Assembly: GCA_944363975.1 (NCBI GenBank)
Contig: CALVVU010000007.1
Span: 1 to 60,040 of the forward strand
Length of the DNA: 60,040 bases
From: Candidatus Coprovivens excrementavium
GTDB lineage: Bacteria; Bacillota_I; Bacilli_A; RF39; UBA660
Reading direction: 5' to 3'
Shown here: positions 24,853-34,096 of the stretch, one piece after another
How the letters are laid out: every line of letters starts with the position of its first letter
How positions within the stretch are numbered: position 1 is the stretch's first letter
Program-made: the position numbers and the translations under genes
The notes under the pieces: generated by a model
The model's database searches: none
What the model saw: the letters and a program-made list of their open reading frames with translations, nothing else
Told to the model about the DNA's origin: nothing

Positions 24853-24959
24853 CTTATAATTTCCTCTCTTTCTTTAAAAATATATGTAATTCTATTTTTT
24901 TTATGTTAAATTTTTATTTTTTAAAGAAGAGAGTTATAATTTATATGAGGGGAAAATTT

Positions 24960-25604
24960 ATGACAAAGAAGAATCATGCTTACTGGGTAAATAAGGATAA
25001 TATAAAGGATACGGTAGTTGAAAAAAGATTATTACCATTAGAATGTGCTAATAATCTAGGAATTGAACAAGTACCGGATTATATTATTATTCATGAGGTT
25101 TCTTTAGGTAATGGAAGATCTCCCGCTACTTATAACTTAGAGTACTATGCTAATAAAATATTACTTGATGGTTTAAATGGTAGTAAAATCGGTTATCATT
25201 ATTTAGTTGGAGATAAAAATGTTATTCAGTTTATTCCAGACAATCAATGTGCTTATCATACGGGAACTGATTTTAATTATCATAGCATTGGAATTGAAAG
25301 GTTAATTTGTGAAGGTGTAAGATATCCTGATGCTTTGCATAATCAGGCAAAATTAGCTGCTACTTTAATGATTAAATGGAATATTCCAATAAGTAATGTT
25401 ATTTCACATAAAGAGACTAAAAGATTAAGTAATAAAGAGATAAAGACTTGTCCTAATCGTTTGATTAATGGACAATATGGAGGTTTTAGATTATTTTATC
25501 GGGAAATAAGGAAATGTTTAAAAGATGGAGATTTATTTTATGAATTATTACCTGTTAATAATTTAACTGAAGATCATGAAAAATTAATTAATAGAACATT
25601 TTAA
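24960..25604 (+). CDS. N-acetylmuramoyl-L-alanine amidase (Amidase_2/PGRP fold)
   Basis: A 214-residue zinc amidase that cuts the peptide side chain from peptidoglycan glycans. Zinc ligands and core are seen in DYIIIHEVS, QCAYHTGTD, NYHSIGIERL and VISHKETKRL...KTCPNRLI (Tyr/His/Cys pattern of T7-lysozyme-like enzymes). There is no signal peptide and no wall-binding domain, so it resembles a phage endolysin or a CwlA-type cytoplasmic enzyme needing export by other means. The ATG at 24960 follows GAGGGGAAA; the open frame upstream lacks a binding site. No phage genes are nearby. Confidence 0.85.
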   Translation: MTKKNHAYWVNKDNIKDTVVEKRLLPLECANNLGIEQVPDYIIIHEVSLGNGRSPATYNLEYYANKILLDGLNGSKIGYHYLVGDKNVIQFIPDNQCAYHTGTDFNYHSIGIERLICEGVRYPDALHNQAKLAATLMIKWNIPISNVISHKETKRLSNKEIKTCPNRLINGQYGGFRLFYREIRKCLKDGDLFYELLPVNNLTEDHEKLINRTF

Positions 25605-25637
25605 AAGAAGTATTCACTTCAGTGAACACTTCTTTTT
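25603..25637. terminator. Bidirectional terminator between convergent genes
   Basis: A stem of 13 positions with one mismatch (25606-25618 with 25621-25633) is flanked by A- and T-runs and lies between the amidase gene and the GGGtGRT gene. Confidence 0.85.
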
Positions 25638-26634
25638 ACTTGCAAGCTTCTTCAATAGCTACAGCAATAGAAACAGTTGCTCCAACCATTGGATTATTAC
25701 CCATACCTATTAAGCCCATCATTTCAACGTGAGCTGGAACAGATGATGAACCAGCAAATTGAGCATCACTATGCATTCTACCCATGGTATCAGTCATACC
25801 ATAAGATGCTGGACCAGCAGCCATGTTGTCTGGGTGTAGAGTACGTCCTGTTCCACCACCTGAGGCAACAGAGAAATATTTTTTACCTTGTTCGATACAT
25901 TCTTTTTTGTATGTACCAGCTACTGGATGTTGGAAACGAGTTGGATTTGTGGAGTTTCCAGTAATAGAAACATCAACACCTTCTAGGTGCATGATAGCTA
26001 CTCCTTCTCTAACATCATTAGCTCCATAACATCTTACTTTACTTCTTTCACCTTTAGAATAAGGAATTTCTTTAACAACATTTACTTTTCCAGTAAAGAA
26101 ATCAAATTCAGTTTGAACATATGTGAAACCATTTATTCTAGAGATGATTTGAGCAGCATCTTTGCCTAAACCATTTAGAATAACTTTTAATGGTTCTTTT
26201 CTTACTTTATTAGCACTTTTAGCGATACCAATTGCACCTTCAGCAGCAGCAAATGATTCGTGTCCAGCAAGGAAGGCAAAGCATTTAGTATCTTCTGATA
26301 GTAACATAGATGCTAAGTTGCCGTGACCTAAACCTACTTTACGATCATCAGCTACTGAGCCAGGAATGCAGAATGCTTGAAGTCCTTCTCCAATAGCTTT
26401 AGCAGCATCAGCAGCTTTAGTGCGGTCTGATTTGATAGCTATAGCAGCACCTAAAGTGTAAGCCCAACAAGCATTTTCAAAGCAAATTGGTTGAACTGAT
26501 TTAACTATCTCATAAGGATCAAAACCTTTGTCTTGACAAATTTTTCTTGCATCTTCAAAATCTTTTATTCCATATTTATCCATTACTGGTTGAATTTGGT
26601 TTATTCTTCTTTCATAGTTTTCAAATAATGCCAT
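25636..26634 (-). CDS. GGGtGRT protein (family of unknown function)
   Basis: A 332-residue cytoplasmic protein whose defining motif is visible as SGGGTGRTLHPDN (residues about 258-270). Other notable stretches are GHGNLASMLLSEDTKCFAF, AGHESFAAAEGA, SITGNSTNPTRFQHPVAGTY and MGLIGMGNNPMVGATV. The family carries this descriptive name because its role is not established. It starts 11 nt after the stop of a NifU-like gene, with AGGAGGG before the ATG, so both are made from one message. Several conserved Cys and His could contact a cofactor or cluster, but that is a guess. Confidence 0.88.
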   Translation of the reverse strand: MALFENYERRINQIQPVMDKYGIKDFEDARKICQDKGFDPYEIVKSVQPICFENACWAYTLGAAIAIKSDRTKAADAAKAIGEGLQAFCIPGSVADDRKVGLGHGNLASMLLSEDTKCFAFLAGHESFAAAEGAIGIAKSANKVRKEPLKVILNGLGKDAAQIISRINGFTYVQTEFDFFTGKVNVVKEIPYSKGERSKVRCYGANDVREGVAIMHLEGVDVSITGNSTNPTRFQHPVAGTYKKECIEQGKKYFSVASGGGTGRTLHPDNMAAGPASYGMTDTMGRMHSDAQFAGSSSVPAHVEMMGLIGMGNNPMVGATVSIAVAIEEACK

Positions 26635-26645
26635 AAATTACCCTC

Positions 26646-27338
26646 CTACTCATTTCTAGGATCTATCTTTTTAACAGCTTCATCAAATCTACCATATGTT
26701 CCACTTGCTTTTTCGATAGCCTCCATTGGTTCAATACCAGCTTTGATATTGTCCATCATTTTTCCTAAGTTTACATATTTATAGCCGATGATTGTATCAT
26801 CTTCGTCTAAACCAATTTCAACAATATATCCTTCAGCTAATTCTAGATATCTTGGACCTTTTACCTTAGTACTATAGATTGTTCCGACTTGGCTACGATG
26901 TCCTTTACCTAAATCTTCTAAACCAGCACCGATAGATAGTCCACCCTCACTAAATGCTGATTGGCTGCGGCCATAAACAATTTGAAGAAATAATTCACGC
27001 ATAGCAGTATTTATTGCATCACATACTAAGTCAGTATTTAAAGCTTCTAATATTGTTTTGCCAATAAGTATTTCACCTGCCATAGCGGCACTATGAGTCA
27101 TTCCAGAACAACCAATAGTTTCTACTAAAGCTTCTTCAATTATACCATCTTTAATATTTAACGTAAGTTTACATGCACCTTGTTGAGGAGCACACCAACC
27201 TATACCATGTGTAAGTCCTGAAATATCTTTAATTTCTTTAGCTTGAACCCATTTTCCTTCTTCAGGAATTGGAGCTGGGCCATGATTAGCACCTTTAGCA
27301 ACTTGACACATATTTTCTACTTCTTTTGTGTATATCAT
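26646..27338 (-). CDS. NifU/IscU-like iron-sulfur scaffold protein
   Basis: A 230-residue protein with an IscU-type fold in its first half: Cys49 and Cys56 in GIGWCAPQQGAC, and Cys77 in VETIGCSGMTHSAA, the pattern of three scaffold cysteines; a further Cys lies at residue 11. The second half (about 125-230) is an extension not found in plain IscU. It is the upstream member of the pair with the GGGtGRT protein. A strong AGGAGG precedes the ATG. Whether it builds clusters for the partner or senses them is unknown. Confidence 0.85.
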   Translation of the reverse strand: MIYTKEVENMCQVAKGANHGPAPIPEEGKWVQAKEIKDISGLTHGIGWCAPQQGACKLTLNIKDGIIEEALVETIGCSGMTHSAAMAGEILIGKTILEALNTDLVCDAINTAMRELFLQIVYGRSQSAFSEGGLSIGAGLEDLGKGHRSQVGTIYSTKVKGPRYLELAEGYIVEIGLDEDDTIIGYKYVNLGKMMDNIKAGIEPMEAIEKASGTYGRFDEAVKKIDPRNE

Positions 27339-27379
27339 TTTTTAACCTCCTATATGTCTTTATTATAACAAATAGAGGA

Positions 27380-27403
27380 AAAAAAGGGAACAAATTGTTC
27401 CTT
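27380..27403 (-). terminator. Terminator after the DUF1292 gene
   Basis: The stem GGAACAA/TTGTTCC with its flanks is followed by TTTTTTT on the minus strand. It overlaps the end of the gene. Confidence 0.8.
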
Positions 27404-27671
27404 AGTTTTCCTCTATTTTATACTTGGTATGAGCTTTATTTTCAATTGATTCAAGCATTGAATCAATATAAGCTATTTCTTCTTTACCTGTTACAGGATG
27501 TAACATATTATTTTCATATATTGAAGAGTAGACTATGAGGTTATTATCTTTATCTTTTTGATAATCAGTATAGACTATATAATTTTTATTATCATTGCGA
27601 GAGGTAAATTCAAATATAACATCATATTCTTTTTCAATACCATGATTATTAGTTAATTTTATCTTTTCCAT
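27402..27671 (-). CDS. DUF1292 family protein (YrzB-like)
   Basis: An 89-residue acidic protein with the usual DUF1292 outline: a strand KEYDVIFEFTSRNDNKNYIVYTD, a strand NLIVYSSIYENNMLHPVTGKEE and a final helix. It is a conserved Firmicutes family of unknown role. It starts 1 nt after the stop of the PP2C gene; the binding site AGGAGA is formed by the last PP2C codons, so the two are tightly coupled. Confidence 0.82.
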   Translation of the reverse strand: MEKIKLTNNHGIEKEYDVIFEFTSRNDNKNYIVYTDYQKDKDNNLIVYSSIYENNMLHPVTGKEEIAYIDSMLESIENKAHTKYKIEEN

Positions 27672-27672
27672 A

Positions 27673-29172
27673 TTATCTCCTTACGTATGCAGCAGCTGTT
27701 GTGTTATCTTTTCCAGCTGATACTTCTATTTTACGTCCATATTCATCATAAGCAATGGCATTTTTATTTATGGCTGCATTTACAATGGTATTAGTTAAGT
27801 CTTTAGGACTCGTTGTTTGAGCTATGACTTTAATATCTTCGGTAGATAAAAGGTCGTGAACTCCATCACTGAATAAAAGTAAGGTTTCGTATTCATTGTT
27901 TGGAATGAGACGAATTTGGGGAGTTGGTAAAGAAGGCATACCAATAGCTCTTGATATTTGATTATTATTAGGGTCGAAGCGAAGATTATTTATATCTCTA
28001 TATGTTATATTTCTTTTTTCTTGTTTAACACGATTTTGCATATTAGACCAGACAAGGGATTCATCTTCGGTAATTAGATTTAAACTATTGTTAGCATAAG
28101 CATAAGCTCTTGAATCACCAACATTGACGATTGTTGTTACATCACGACCAACTATGGCTCCAACTAATGTAGAGCCAACAGTTTTATTTGTTCGACTATA
28201 CTGATAATATAATTGGTCACTAATTTTTTGAACCTCTTGACGTAGAGCTGGATATAGAAGTTCATAATCTTCGTAATATGATAGTGGTAAACTTTGAAAC
28301 CAATCACTTAGGGCAGCGATGGTATAATTACTAGCTTTTTCTCCATATTCTCCCCCACCCATTCCATCAGCAACAGCAATAAGTTTAAATGCTGGATTTT
28401 GGGGATGAGTCATAATAATAGTTGAATCTTCTTGATTGTTTCTTCGTCGACCAATATCCTGAGTAGCAAATAGCTCACCATCAAGAGCATATTCACGATG
28501 GTTATGTTTTATTTGACTTCCATCTAGAACCTCGACTAAACAACGGTTAACAGAATGGAAATTAATATTGACATTACTAATATTTTTAACTTTTTGATAG
28601 TCAGCATTTATTTTATCATAGAGATTATCATAAGTTCTATTTCTTATACTCAGATCACTTATTTTGCGACGGAATTGTTGACCAGTATAGATTGCATCAA
28701 AGAATTCTTCATCTTGTTTATATAAAGGGTAAAAGTTAGAATTAAAACGAATTTTAATTACGGCGTCAACAAGACTAAATAGACGATTAGGATTTAGACG
28801 ATAAAAGTTAAAGAGATTTGATTTAGTTTGAATCATTTTCTCAACTTCTTCACGAATAACTTTCCAATTCGGAAAATTATTTTGTAATCGTTGGTAATCA
28901 TGATATCCGATTTTACCGTTTTGAACTATTTGGGGATATAATTCAGTCATTGCTGAATAAATCGTAACAGCTTCTTCGAGAATGTATTTTAATAAATTAT
29001 CAGCTGTTAATCCTCTAAGAGATTGACGAGCTCCATTTTTTTTAGTAAAGTATCTAAAATTTATTCCTTCAATAATGCATTCATTAATAATTGCACCATA
29101 TTCCTTGCAGTAGTCTGGATGGTATGTAAGGGTTTCAGCAATAGCTTTATCAATCGTATCATTGCTTATCAT
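27673..29172 (-). CDS. PP2C-type Ser/Thr protein phosphatase with unknown N-terminal domain
   Basis: A 499-residue protein. The C-terminal 260 residues are a full PP2C domain: DIGRRRNNQEDS (metal-binding Asp), VADGMGGGEYGEKAS, VNVGDSRAYAY, LFSDGVHDLL and AGKDNTTAA. All metal-binding aspartates are present. The N-terminal 230 residues form a helical domain I do not recognise (KIGYHDYQRLQNNFPNWKVI); Firmicutes PrpC has none and is about 250 residues long. No partner kinase gene is in the window. It is translationally coupled to the DUF1292 gene downstream. GGTGATAATATG surrounds the start. Confidence 0.88.
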   Translation of the reverse strand: MISNDTIDKAIAETLTYHPDYCKEYGAIINECIIEGINFRYFTKKNGARQSLRGLTADNLLKYILEEAVTIYSAMTELYPQIVQNGKIGYHDYQRLQNNFPNWKVIREEVEKMIQTKSNLFNFYRLNPNRLFSLVDAVIKIRFNSNFYPLYKQDEEFFDAIYTGQQFRRKISDLSIRNRTYDNLYDKINADYQKVKNISNVNINFHSVNRCLVEVLDGSQIKHNHREYALDGELFATQDIGRRRNNQEDSTIIMTHPQNPAFKLIAVADGMGGGEYGEKASNYTIAALSDWFQSLPLSYYEDYELLYPALRQEVQKISDQLYYQYSRTNKTVGSTLVGAIVGRDVTTIVNVGDSRAYAYANNSLNLITEDESLVWSNMQNRVKQEKRNITYRDINNLRFDPNNNQISRAIGMPSLPTPQIRLIPNNEYETLLLFSDGVHDLLSTEDIKVIAQTTSPKDLTNTIVNAAINKNAIAYDEYGRKIEVSAGKDNTTAAAYVRR

Positions 29173-29204
29173 ATTATCACCTATTATTATTTTAGCATAA
29201 ATAA

Positions 29205-29238
29205 GAAAAAGACAAAATAAAATTTATTTTGTCTTTTC
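29205..29238 (-). terminator. Terminator after the methyltransferase gene
   Basis: A long AT-rich stem (about 14 bp, AAAAGACAAAATAA with its complement) is followed by TTTTTC on the minus strand. Confidence 0.82.
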
Positions 29239-30099
29239 CCAACGAGCATAGATACCACATGGTAAAATTAAATTACTATTTTTCATAGGAATACCTAATT
29301 CATCACTAGAAATTATTCCTGGATATTTTTGATTTATTGTTAATTGCAAGATATTTTCTAGGACAGTCATTGATAACCCAGTAGTATATGAATTAATTAA
29401 GAATAGAACTGGATCATCAGAGAGAATTTGGGTACATAGTTCTACTAAAGGATATAAATCTTTTTCAATATCCCAGACTTCACCATTTGAGCCGCGTCCA
29501 AATGATGGAGGATCCATAAGGATAATATCATACTTATTCCCTCTTCTTATTTCACGTTTAACAAATTTAACAACATCATCAACTAAGAAACGAATTTTTT
29601 TATCTTGTAGATGACATGAAAGAACATTTTCTTTTGCCCAATCGATCATTCCACGTGATGAGTCGACATGAACTACTTCAGCAGCTCCGGCAGCAGCGGC
29701 AGCACAAGTAGCAGCTCCTGTATAAGCAAAAAGATTAAGAACTTTTAGGGGGCGATTTGATTCTTTTATTTTATTAGTTATTAGTTGCCAGTTGTAAGCT
29801 TGTTCTGGAAATAAACCAGTATGTTTAAATCCCATTAACTTGATATTAAAAGTGAAGTTATGATAATGTACTTGCCAATATTTAGGTAGCTTGGAATTTT
29901 TTATTTCCCAATGACCGCCACCTTTGTTACTACGATGATATATCGCATCTACTCTGTTCCAATCAGGATTTTTTTGATTTGAAGTCCAAATAATTTGAGG
30001 ATCAGGGCGAAGAAGTTTATAACCATTCCAGTTTTCAAGTTTCATTCCATCGGACATATCAATAATTTGATATTCTGTAAAATCAGAGATTGTTTTCAT
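29224..30099 (-). CDS. Class I SAM-dependent methyltransferase (RlmI/RlmK C-terminal type)
   Basis: A 291-residue protein. The SAM site is seen in LKVLNLFAYTGAATCAAAAAGA with the acidic ribose-binding residue in VVHVDSSRG, and the catalytic-type motif IILMDPPSFGRG. This set is typical of the rRNA cytosine/guanine methyltransferase group (RlmI, RlmK, YtxJ-like), here without the N-terminal PUA domain. The ATG at 30099 follows TTGGTGA; an ATG four codons earlier overlaps that site. Target is unknown. Confidence 0.85.
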   Translation of the reverse strand: MKTISDFTEYQIIDMSDGMKLENWNGYKLLRPDPQIIWTSNQKNPDWNRVDAIYHRSNKGGGHWEIKNSKLPKYWQVHYHNFTFNIKLMGFKHTGLFPEQAYNWQLITNKIKESNRPLKVLNLFAYTGAATCAAAAAGAAEVVHVDSSRGMIDWAKENVLSCHLQDKKIRFLVDDVVKFVKREIRRGNKYDIILMDPPSFGRGSNGEVWDIEKDLYPLVELCTQILSDDPVLFLINSYTTGLSMTVLENILQLTINQKYPGIISSDELGIPMKNSNLILPCGIYARWEKTK

Positions 30100-30136
30100 A
30101 TTAATCACCAAAGTTATTTTATCAAATAGTCTTATT

Positions 30137-30162
30137 AAAAAAAAGACTTATTAGTCTTTTTT
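30137..30162 (-). terminator. Terminator after the HdeD-like gene
   Basis: The 8-bp stem AAAAGACT/AGTCTTTT with a 4-nt loop is followed by a T-run on the minus strand. Confidence 0.85.
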
Positions 30163-30685
30163 AAGCATGATTTATTAAAGTTTTTAATATTGGATCAAAC
30201 AATTCTAAAATACCATGAATTAAAGTTAAGAAGCCGAAGATAACAATTTGAAATTCGTTAGCAAAAGCTAAATTAACTGACGATAAAATACCTGTTAGAA
30301 TAAATAATCCGAGGATAAATGTCCTTACTTTCCACATACGATCATGACGATCATGGTAATAATCAATCTTTTTTAATTTAGTAATAGACATTAGAATTAA
30401 CCAAATACCAAGAATTAAAGCAATTTGACGTGGTGTTTCTGGTTTAATAATGACTGTTATAATAAGAGGAATAATTGATGATAAAACGATATGTAAACCT
30501 TCATAATCTTTACTATCTTTAATCAAAAAGAATTTTATAGTACCAATTATTGTATATAGTAAATATAAAATAAAGGTTAAGAATGATACATTATTAAAAT
30601 TAAAAAGAGGAAGAATTAAAATAATTATACTAATAAATATTAAAGAAAGAGAAATTCCGATATCTACTTTTTGTTTCTTTTTCAT
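30161..30685 (-). CDS. Small six-helix membrane protein (HdeD/DUF308-like)
   Basis: A 174-residue protein with about six membrane helices in pairs, each pair joined by short loops with Lys or Arg, in the manner of the HdeD/DUF308 family. The role of that family is poorly known (acid resistance in E. coli). It starts 13 nt after the HAD phosphatase gene with AAGGTGA before the ATG and is likely cotranscribed with it. Confidence 0.65.
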   Translation of the reverse strand: MKKKQKVDIGISLSLIFISIIILILPLFNFNNVSFLTFILYLLYTIIGTIKFFLIKDSKDYEGLHIVLSSIIPLIITVIIKPETPRQIALILGIWLILMSITKLKKIDYYHDRHDRMWKVRTFILGLFILTGILSSVNLAFANEFQIVIFGFLTLIHGILELFDPILKTLINHA

Positions 30686-30698
30686 CTAAATCACCTTG

Positions 30699-31523
30699 TT
30701 AATCTTTTAAACATAGTTTTTCTAAAATTTTGGCAACGCCATCATTAGCAGATGAATCTGTTATATACGTTACTCTTTCTTTTAGAAGGTTTGTGGCATT
30801 GGCGACTGCTACTGATGTTCCTACAACGTCACACATACATATATCGTCGTAGCCATTGCCAATAGCAATTGCTTCTTCACTATCAATTTTTAGATATTCT
30901 AATAATTCAACAATACCTGTACTTTTAGCAGTATTTTCTAATACCAAGTCATGGTAATATTCTTTATTTTTTTCTCTTTTTTCTTCAATTAAACCAATTG
31001 AGGAATGAATAACTTTAAGAGATGGGAATTTTTCTTTAAAAAGATTAGGAAGAACAAGCATACGATCAAAATTAGAGCTAAGAATAACTAATTGATTGAT
31101 AGGATTAGTAGCTAAAATTTCATTTATATCTTCAAAGTAAATAGCTGGTTCATTATTATATTTATAGTCTTTTATATTAATGAAACGCTTTTCTAAACTA
31201 TTTAGTATCAAAGTCATGTCATGGGTTTTACAATAATTATAGATTGCAATGATATCTTCTTTATTTATTGGTTTAGTAAATATCTCTTGACGATTATGAT
31301 AATCGTATACTTCAGCTCCATTAGAACTGATAATATATTCACTTAACCCTCCTTCGATACTTTTTTCTATTGCATATTTAGCACTGCGACCGGTATTAAC
31401 TACTACTTTTATACCTTTAGCACGAACTTTTTTTATTATTTCTTTAGTATATGCAGATACTTTGCCATTTGAAGGATTCAAAGTATCATCGATATCTACA
31501 AAAACTATCTTATATTTACTCAT
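30699..31523 (-). CDS. HAD-superfamily Cof-type phosphatase
   Basis: A 274-residue class IIB HAD hydrolase. Motif I is FVDIDDTLNPSNG, motif II VVNTGRSAKYA, and motif IV is AIGNGYDDICMCDVVGTSVA; the cap domain fills residues about 85-185. Enzymes of this type remove phosphate from sugar phosphates or flavin phosphates. The ATG at 31523 follows GGTGG. A small membrane protein gene follows in the same direction. Confidence 0.9.
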   Translation of the reverse strand: MSKYKIVFVDIDDTLNPSNGKVSAYTKEIIKKVRAKGIKVVVNTGRSAKYAIEKSIEGGLSEYIISSNGAEVYDYHNRQEIFTKPINKEDIIAIYNYCKTHDMTLILNSLEKRFINIKDYKYNNEPAIYFEDINEILATNPINQLVILSSNFDRMLVLPNLFKEKFPSLKVIHSSIGLIEEKREKNKEYYHDLVLENTAKSTGIVELLEYLKIDSEEAIAIGNGYDDICMCDVVGTSVAVANATNLLKERVTYITDSSANDGVAKILEKLCLKD

Positions 31524-31615
31524 AAGGACCACCATTTCTTACATAATTATATTATGACATATAATGTAAAATAACGTATATTATATGTTAAATATTTTAC
31601 TTTTATTTTACATTA

Positions 31616-34096
31616 CTAAGATATTTTCTTATGCGATTCTAAGACTGTTATAATAACAAAAACAACAAAACCAAAGATTGAACAATATGCAGATAGTTTC
31701 TTTAATGGAGCAACGTATTCTAAAGAAATATTATGTGTACCAGAAGTAATAGGAAAACCAATGAAGGCATCATCAACTTTTTCGTATTTTATTTCTTGAT
31801 TGTCGACTTTGATTATAAAATTGTAGTCATATGGAATTGTAAACATAAAATATCCATCTTGAATAACATTAATGTTTCCATTAATTTTGTCACCTTTAGT
31901 TTGATTTTTATCAATAATTAAACGATCTACTTTAGAAGATAGTGTTTCAATACTAGCATAATCAAGAAGATAAGTTTCAAAATCACTTATATTATAGGAA
32001 CCTTTGGTAAAGTTAAAAATCAATTCAGTTTGGTCTTGGTTAGCAAGAACATAATTGAATACTTCTTGGTTGTTAGAAGATTCTTTTAAAACATTATTAA
32101 TCTTTATGACTTCTCCTTGATTAGTTTGAACTTTAAAACGAATAAAAATAATTTTATTTTGATATTTTTTAGGCAGTTTATAAATTATTTTAAGATTTTC
32201 TTGAGTATTTAGTGATATCGAGCCGTCTTTTTCTTCTTTAAATAAAGATGATGAAGAAGTAAAAATATCTTTATAATCAATAGTTATTTGACGAGTATTA
32301 GAGATAAAGTTATTACTACTTTCTTTATCAGCAACAATAACGTTAAGTAAAGCTTCTTGTTTAACTTGATCACTTAATTTGTTAAAATCGTCATAGTTCA
32401 TTATATTACTAGTAGCAAATCCTAATGGAAAAACATTGTTGTTACGATATATATATATTCCATTATGGGAACTAACTGTTTCATATCCTAAAGGTACTCT
32501 GTTATTAGAAATTAGATATTTATTTCCGGATAGCATTAAGAATAGAATATTAGAATTAGAAACAATGGATTCTCTATTATTAGAAGAGTTATTATTTAAG
32601 ATAGTATTATAATAGAAATTATTATATAAGGGATTAGATATTGAAGAATAAATTGTTGAACTATAATAATTTAAATTATTATATATATTATTTGTTGTTT
32701 CATTGATAGAAAGATTATTATTTATACGATAGAAGTCTTCATCTAAACCGGTTATTAAATCTATTCTATCTTTAATAGTATTTTCTTGATAGTTATAGTC
32801 TTCTTTTAGAATTAATTTATCAGTTTTATTAATAAATAAATTATTTGTAAAAAGACATAATATTAAGGGAATTATAAAGATAGCTTTTTTATTAGTTTTA
32901 TAATATATAATAGATGTTATTAGGATAATTGTTATTTCAATTAAATAAGGAAGAAAGTAACTATTATTAAGAGTAATTATTATACTTAGAATAAGGGTTA
33001 TAAAAATTAATATTTTATAATTTAATTTTTTAGTAAATAGATCTTCAAGGAAGAAAGCTATTATATAAATATATAGTGGTAACATAGGAATTAGGGATTT
33101 ACTATTAATTTCTAATGTACCATTAATTAAATAATTTATTATATTTAGAGTAGCAAAAATTATAAGAATTATTCCTAAAATAATATTGGCTTTATTTTTG
33201 AAAAATAGATTAATTAAGGAAGGAATTATAATTGCTGAAAGACCAATACCATAATAGTCATAAAGAATATTTTGGAATGATAAATCAGGTAGTAAAAGAT
33301 CTTTTATTGTTATTACTATATTAGAAGGTGAATAGTTATTAATGATTGTTGCTAGAGTTGGTAAAGTTAGAATACAGGACATTAAAACAGCTACGATGAT
33401 AGGAATAAAGATACTGAAGAATGTTTGAAATAAAGTTTTAAAAGTAATAATATTCATTTTATTTAAATAGCGATATAAAGTATAGATTAATAAGCATATT
33501 ATTCCCCCAATACTAAAATAGTAACTAGTCATAATCATTAAGAATGTGGAAATAATAAGGAGCCAACTACGTCCTTTATCTATTTTTTTGTCAATACCAA
33601 ATAAACCTAATATTAAGAATGGTAAATAGTTAATAAACATTATATGATGATGAGAATTGAAAGTTATAGAGGTCGTCATAAGAAAGATAAAAGAACTTAT
33701 GAAACATATCTCACTATGAAAATTTTTCTTATATAAGAATATATATATAAGTATAGAACTTAGTAAGCAAGATATAATAGTTGTAATAATTAAATAAGTT
33801 GACATAGGAATAAATGGTAAAAGATAAGATACTAAAATAAAAGGACTAAGTAAGCCATAATAAGCTAAATTATAAATATTTTGACCATTACCGATGTTAA
33901 GAGCTAAATCTGGGAATATATCTTTTGTTTCATAAAAAAGAGAACGAAAATAATCAGGTATTGTAATATATTGGGATAGCCAATTAGATATTGAACCATA
34001 TAAATAAGTATTTTCACATAATATAAAAATAAAAAGAAGAAAAATAATAATATTTATTATCATATATAAGTAATCTTTTTTAGTTAGTTTTTTCAT
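31616..34096 (-). CDS. YfhO-like large polytopic membrane protein
   Basis: An 826-residue protein with about 13 N-terminal membrane helices, a long extracytoplasmic beta-rich region (about 440-790, with EDFYRINNNLSINE and a jelly-roll-like part around YNISDFETYLLDYAS), and a final membrane helix. The order fits the Bacillus YfhO family (related to GT-C glycosyltransferases, active in teichoic acid or glycan decoration). An aspartate-containing first loop, common in GT-C enzymes, is present as YFRSLFYETKDIFPD. Its ATG overlaps the stop of the PIG-L gene (ATGA), so expression is coupled. Confidence 0.75.
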   Translation of the reverse strand: MKKLTKKDYLYMIINIIIFLLFIFILCENTYLYGSISNWLSQYITIPDYFRSLFYETKDIFPDLALNIGNGQNIYNLAYYGLLSPFILVSYLLPFIPMSTYLIITTIISCLLSSILIYIFLYKKNFHSEICFISSFIFLMTTSITFNSHHHIMFINYLPFLILGLFGIDKKIDKGRSWLLIISTFLMIMTSYYFSIGGIICLLIYTLYRYLNKMNIITFKTLFQTFFSIFIPIIVAVLMSCILTLPTLATIINNYSPSNIVITIKDLLLPDLSFQNILYDYYGIGLSAIIIPSLINLFFKNKANIILGIILIIFATLNIINYLINGTLEINSKSLIPMLPLYIYIIAFFLEDLFTKKLNYKILIFITLILSIIITLNNSYFLPYLIEITIILITSIIYYKTNKKAIFIIPLILCLFTNNLFINKTDKLILKEDYNYQENTIKDRIDLITGLDEDFYRINNNLSINETTNNIYNNLNYYSSTIYSSISNPLYNNFYYNTILNNNSSNNRESIVSNSNILFLMLSGNKYLISNNRVPLGYETVSSHNGIYIYRNNNVFPLGFATSNIMNYDDFNKLSDQVKQEALLNVIVADKESSNNFISNTRQITIDYKDIFTSSSSLFKEEKDGSISLNTQENLKIIYKLPKKYQNKIIFIRFKVQTNQGEVIKINNVLKESSNNQEVFNYVLANQDQTELIFNFTKGSYNISDFETYLLDYASIETLSSKVDRLIIDKNQTKGDKINGNINVIQDGYFMFTIPYDYNFIIKVDNQEIKYEKVDDAFIGFPITSGTHNISLEYVAPLKKLSAYCSIFGFVVFVIITVLESHKKIS

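Noticed and set aside
24960-25604. Prophage, because of the endolysin-like amidase
   Set aside because: No holin, tail, capsid, integrase or terminase gene lies nearby; the gene stands alone among chromosomal genes.
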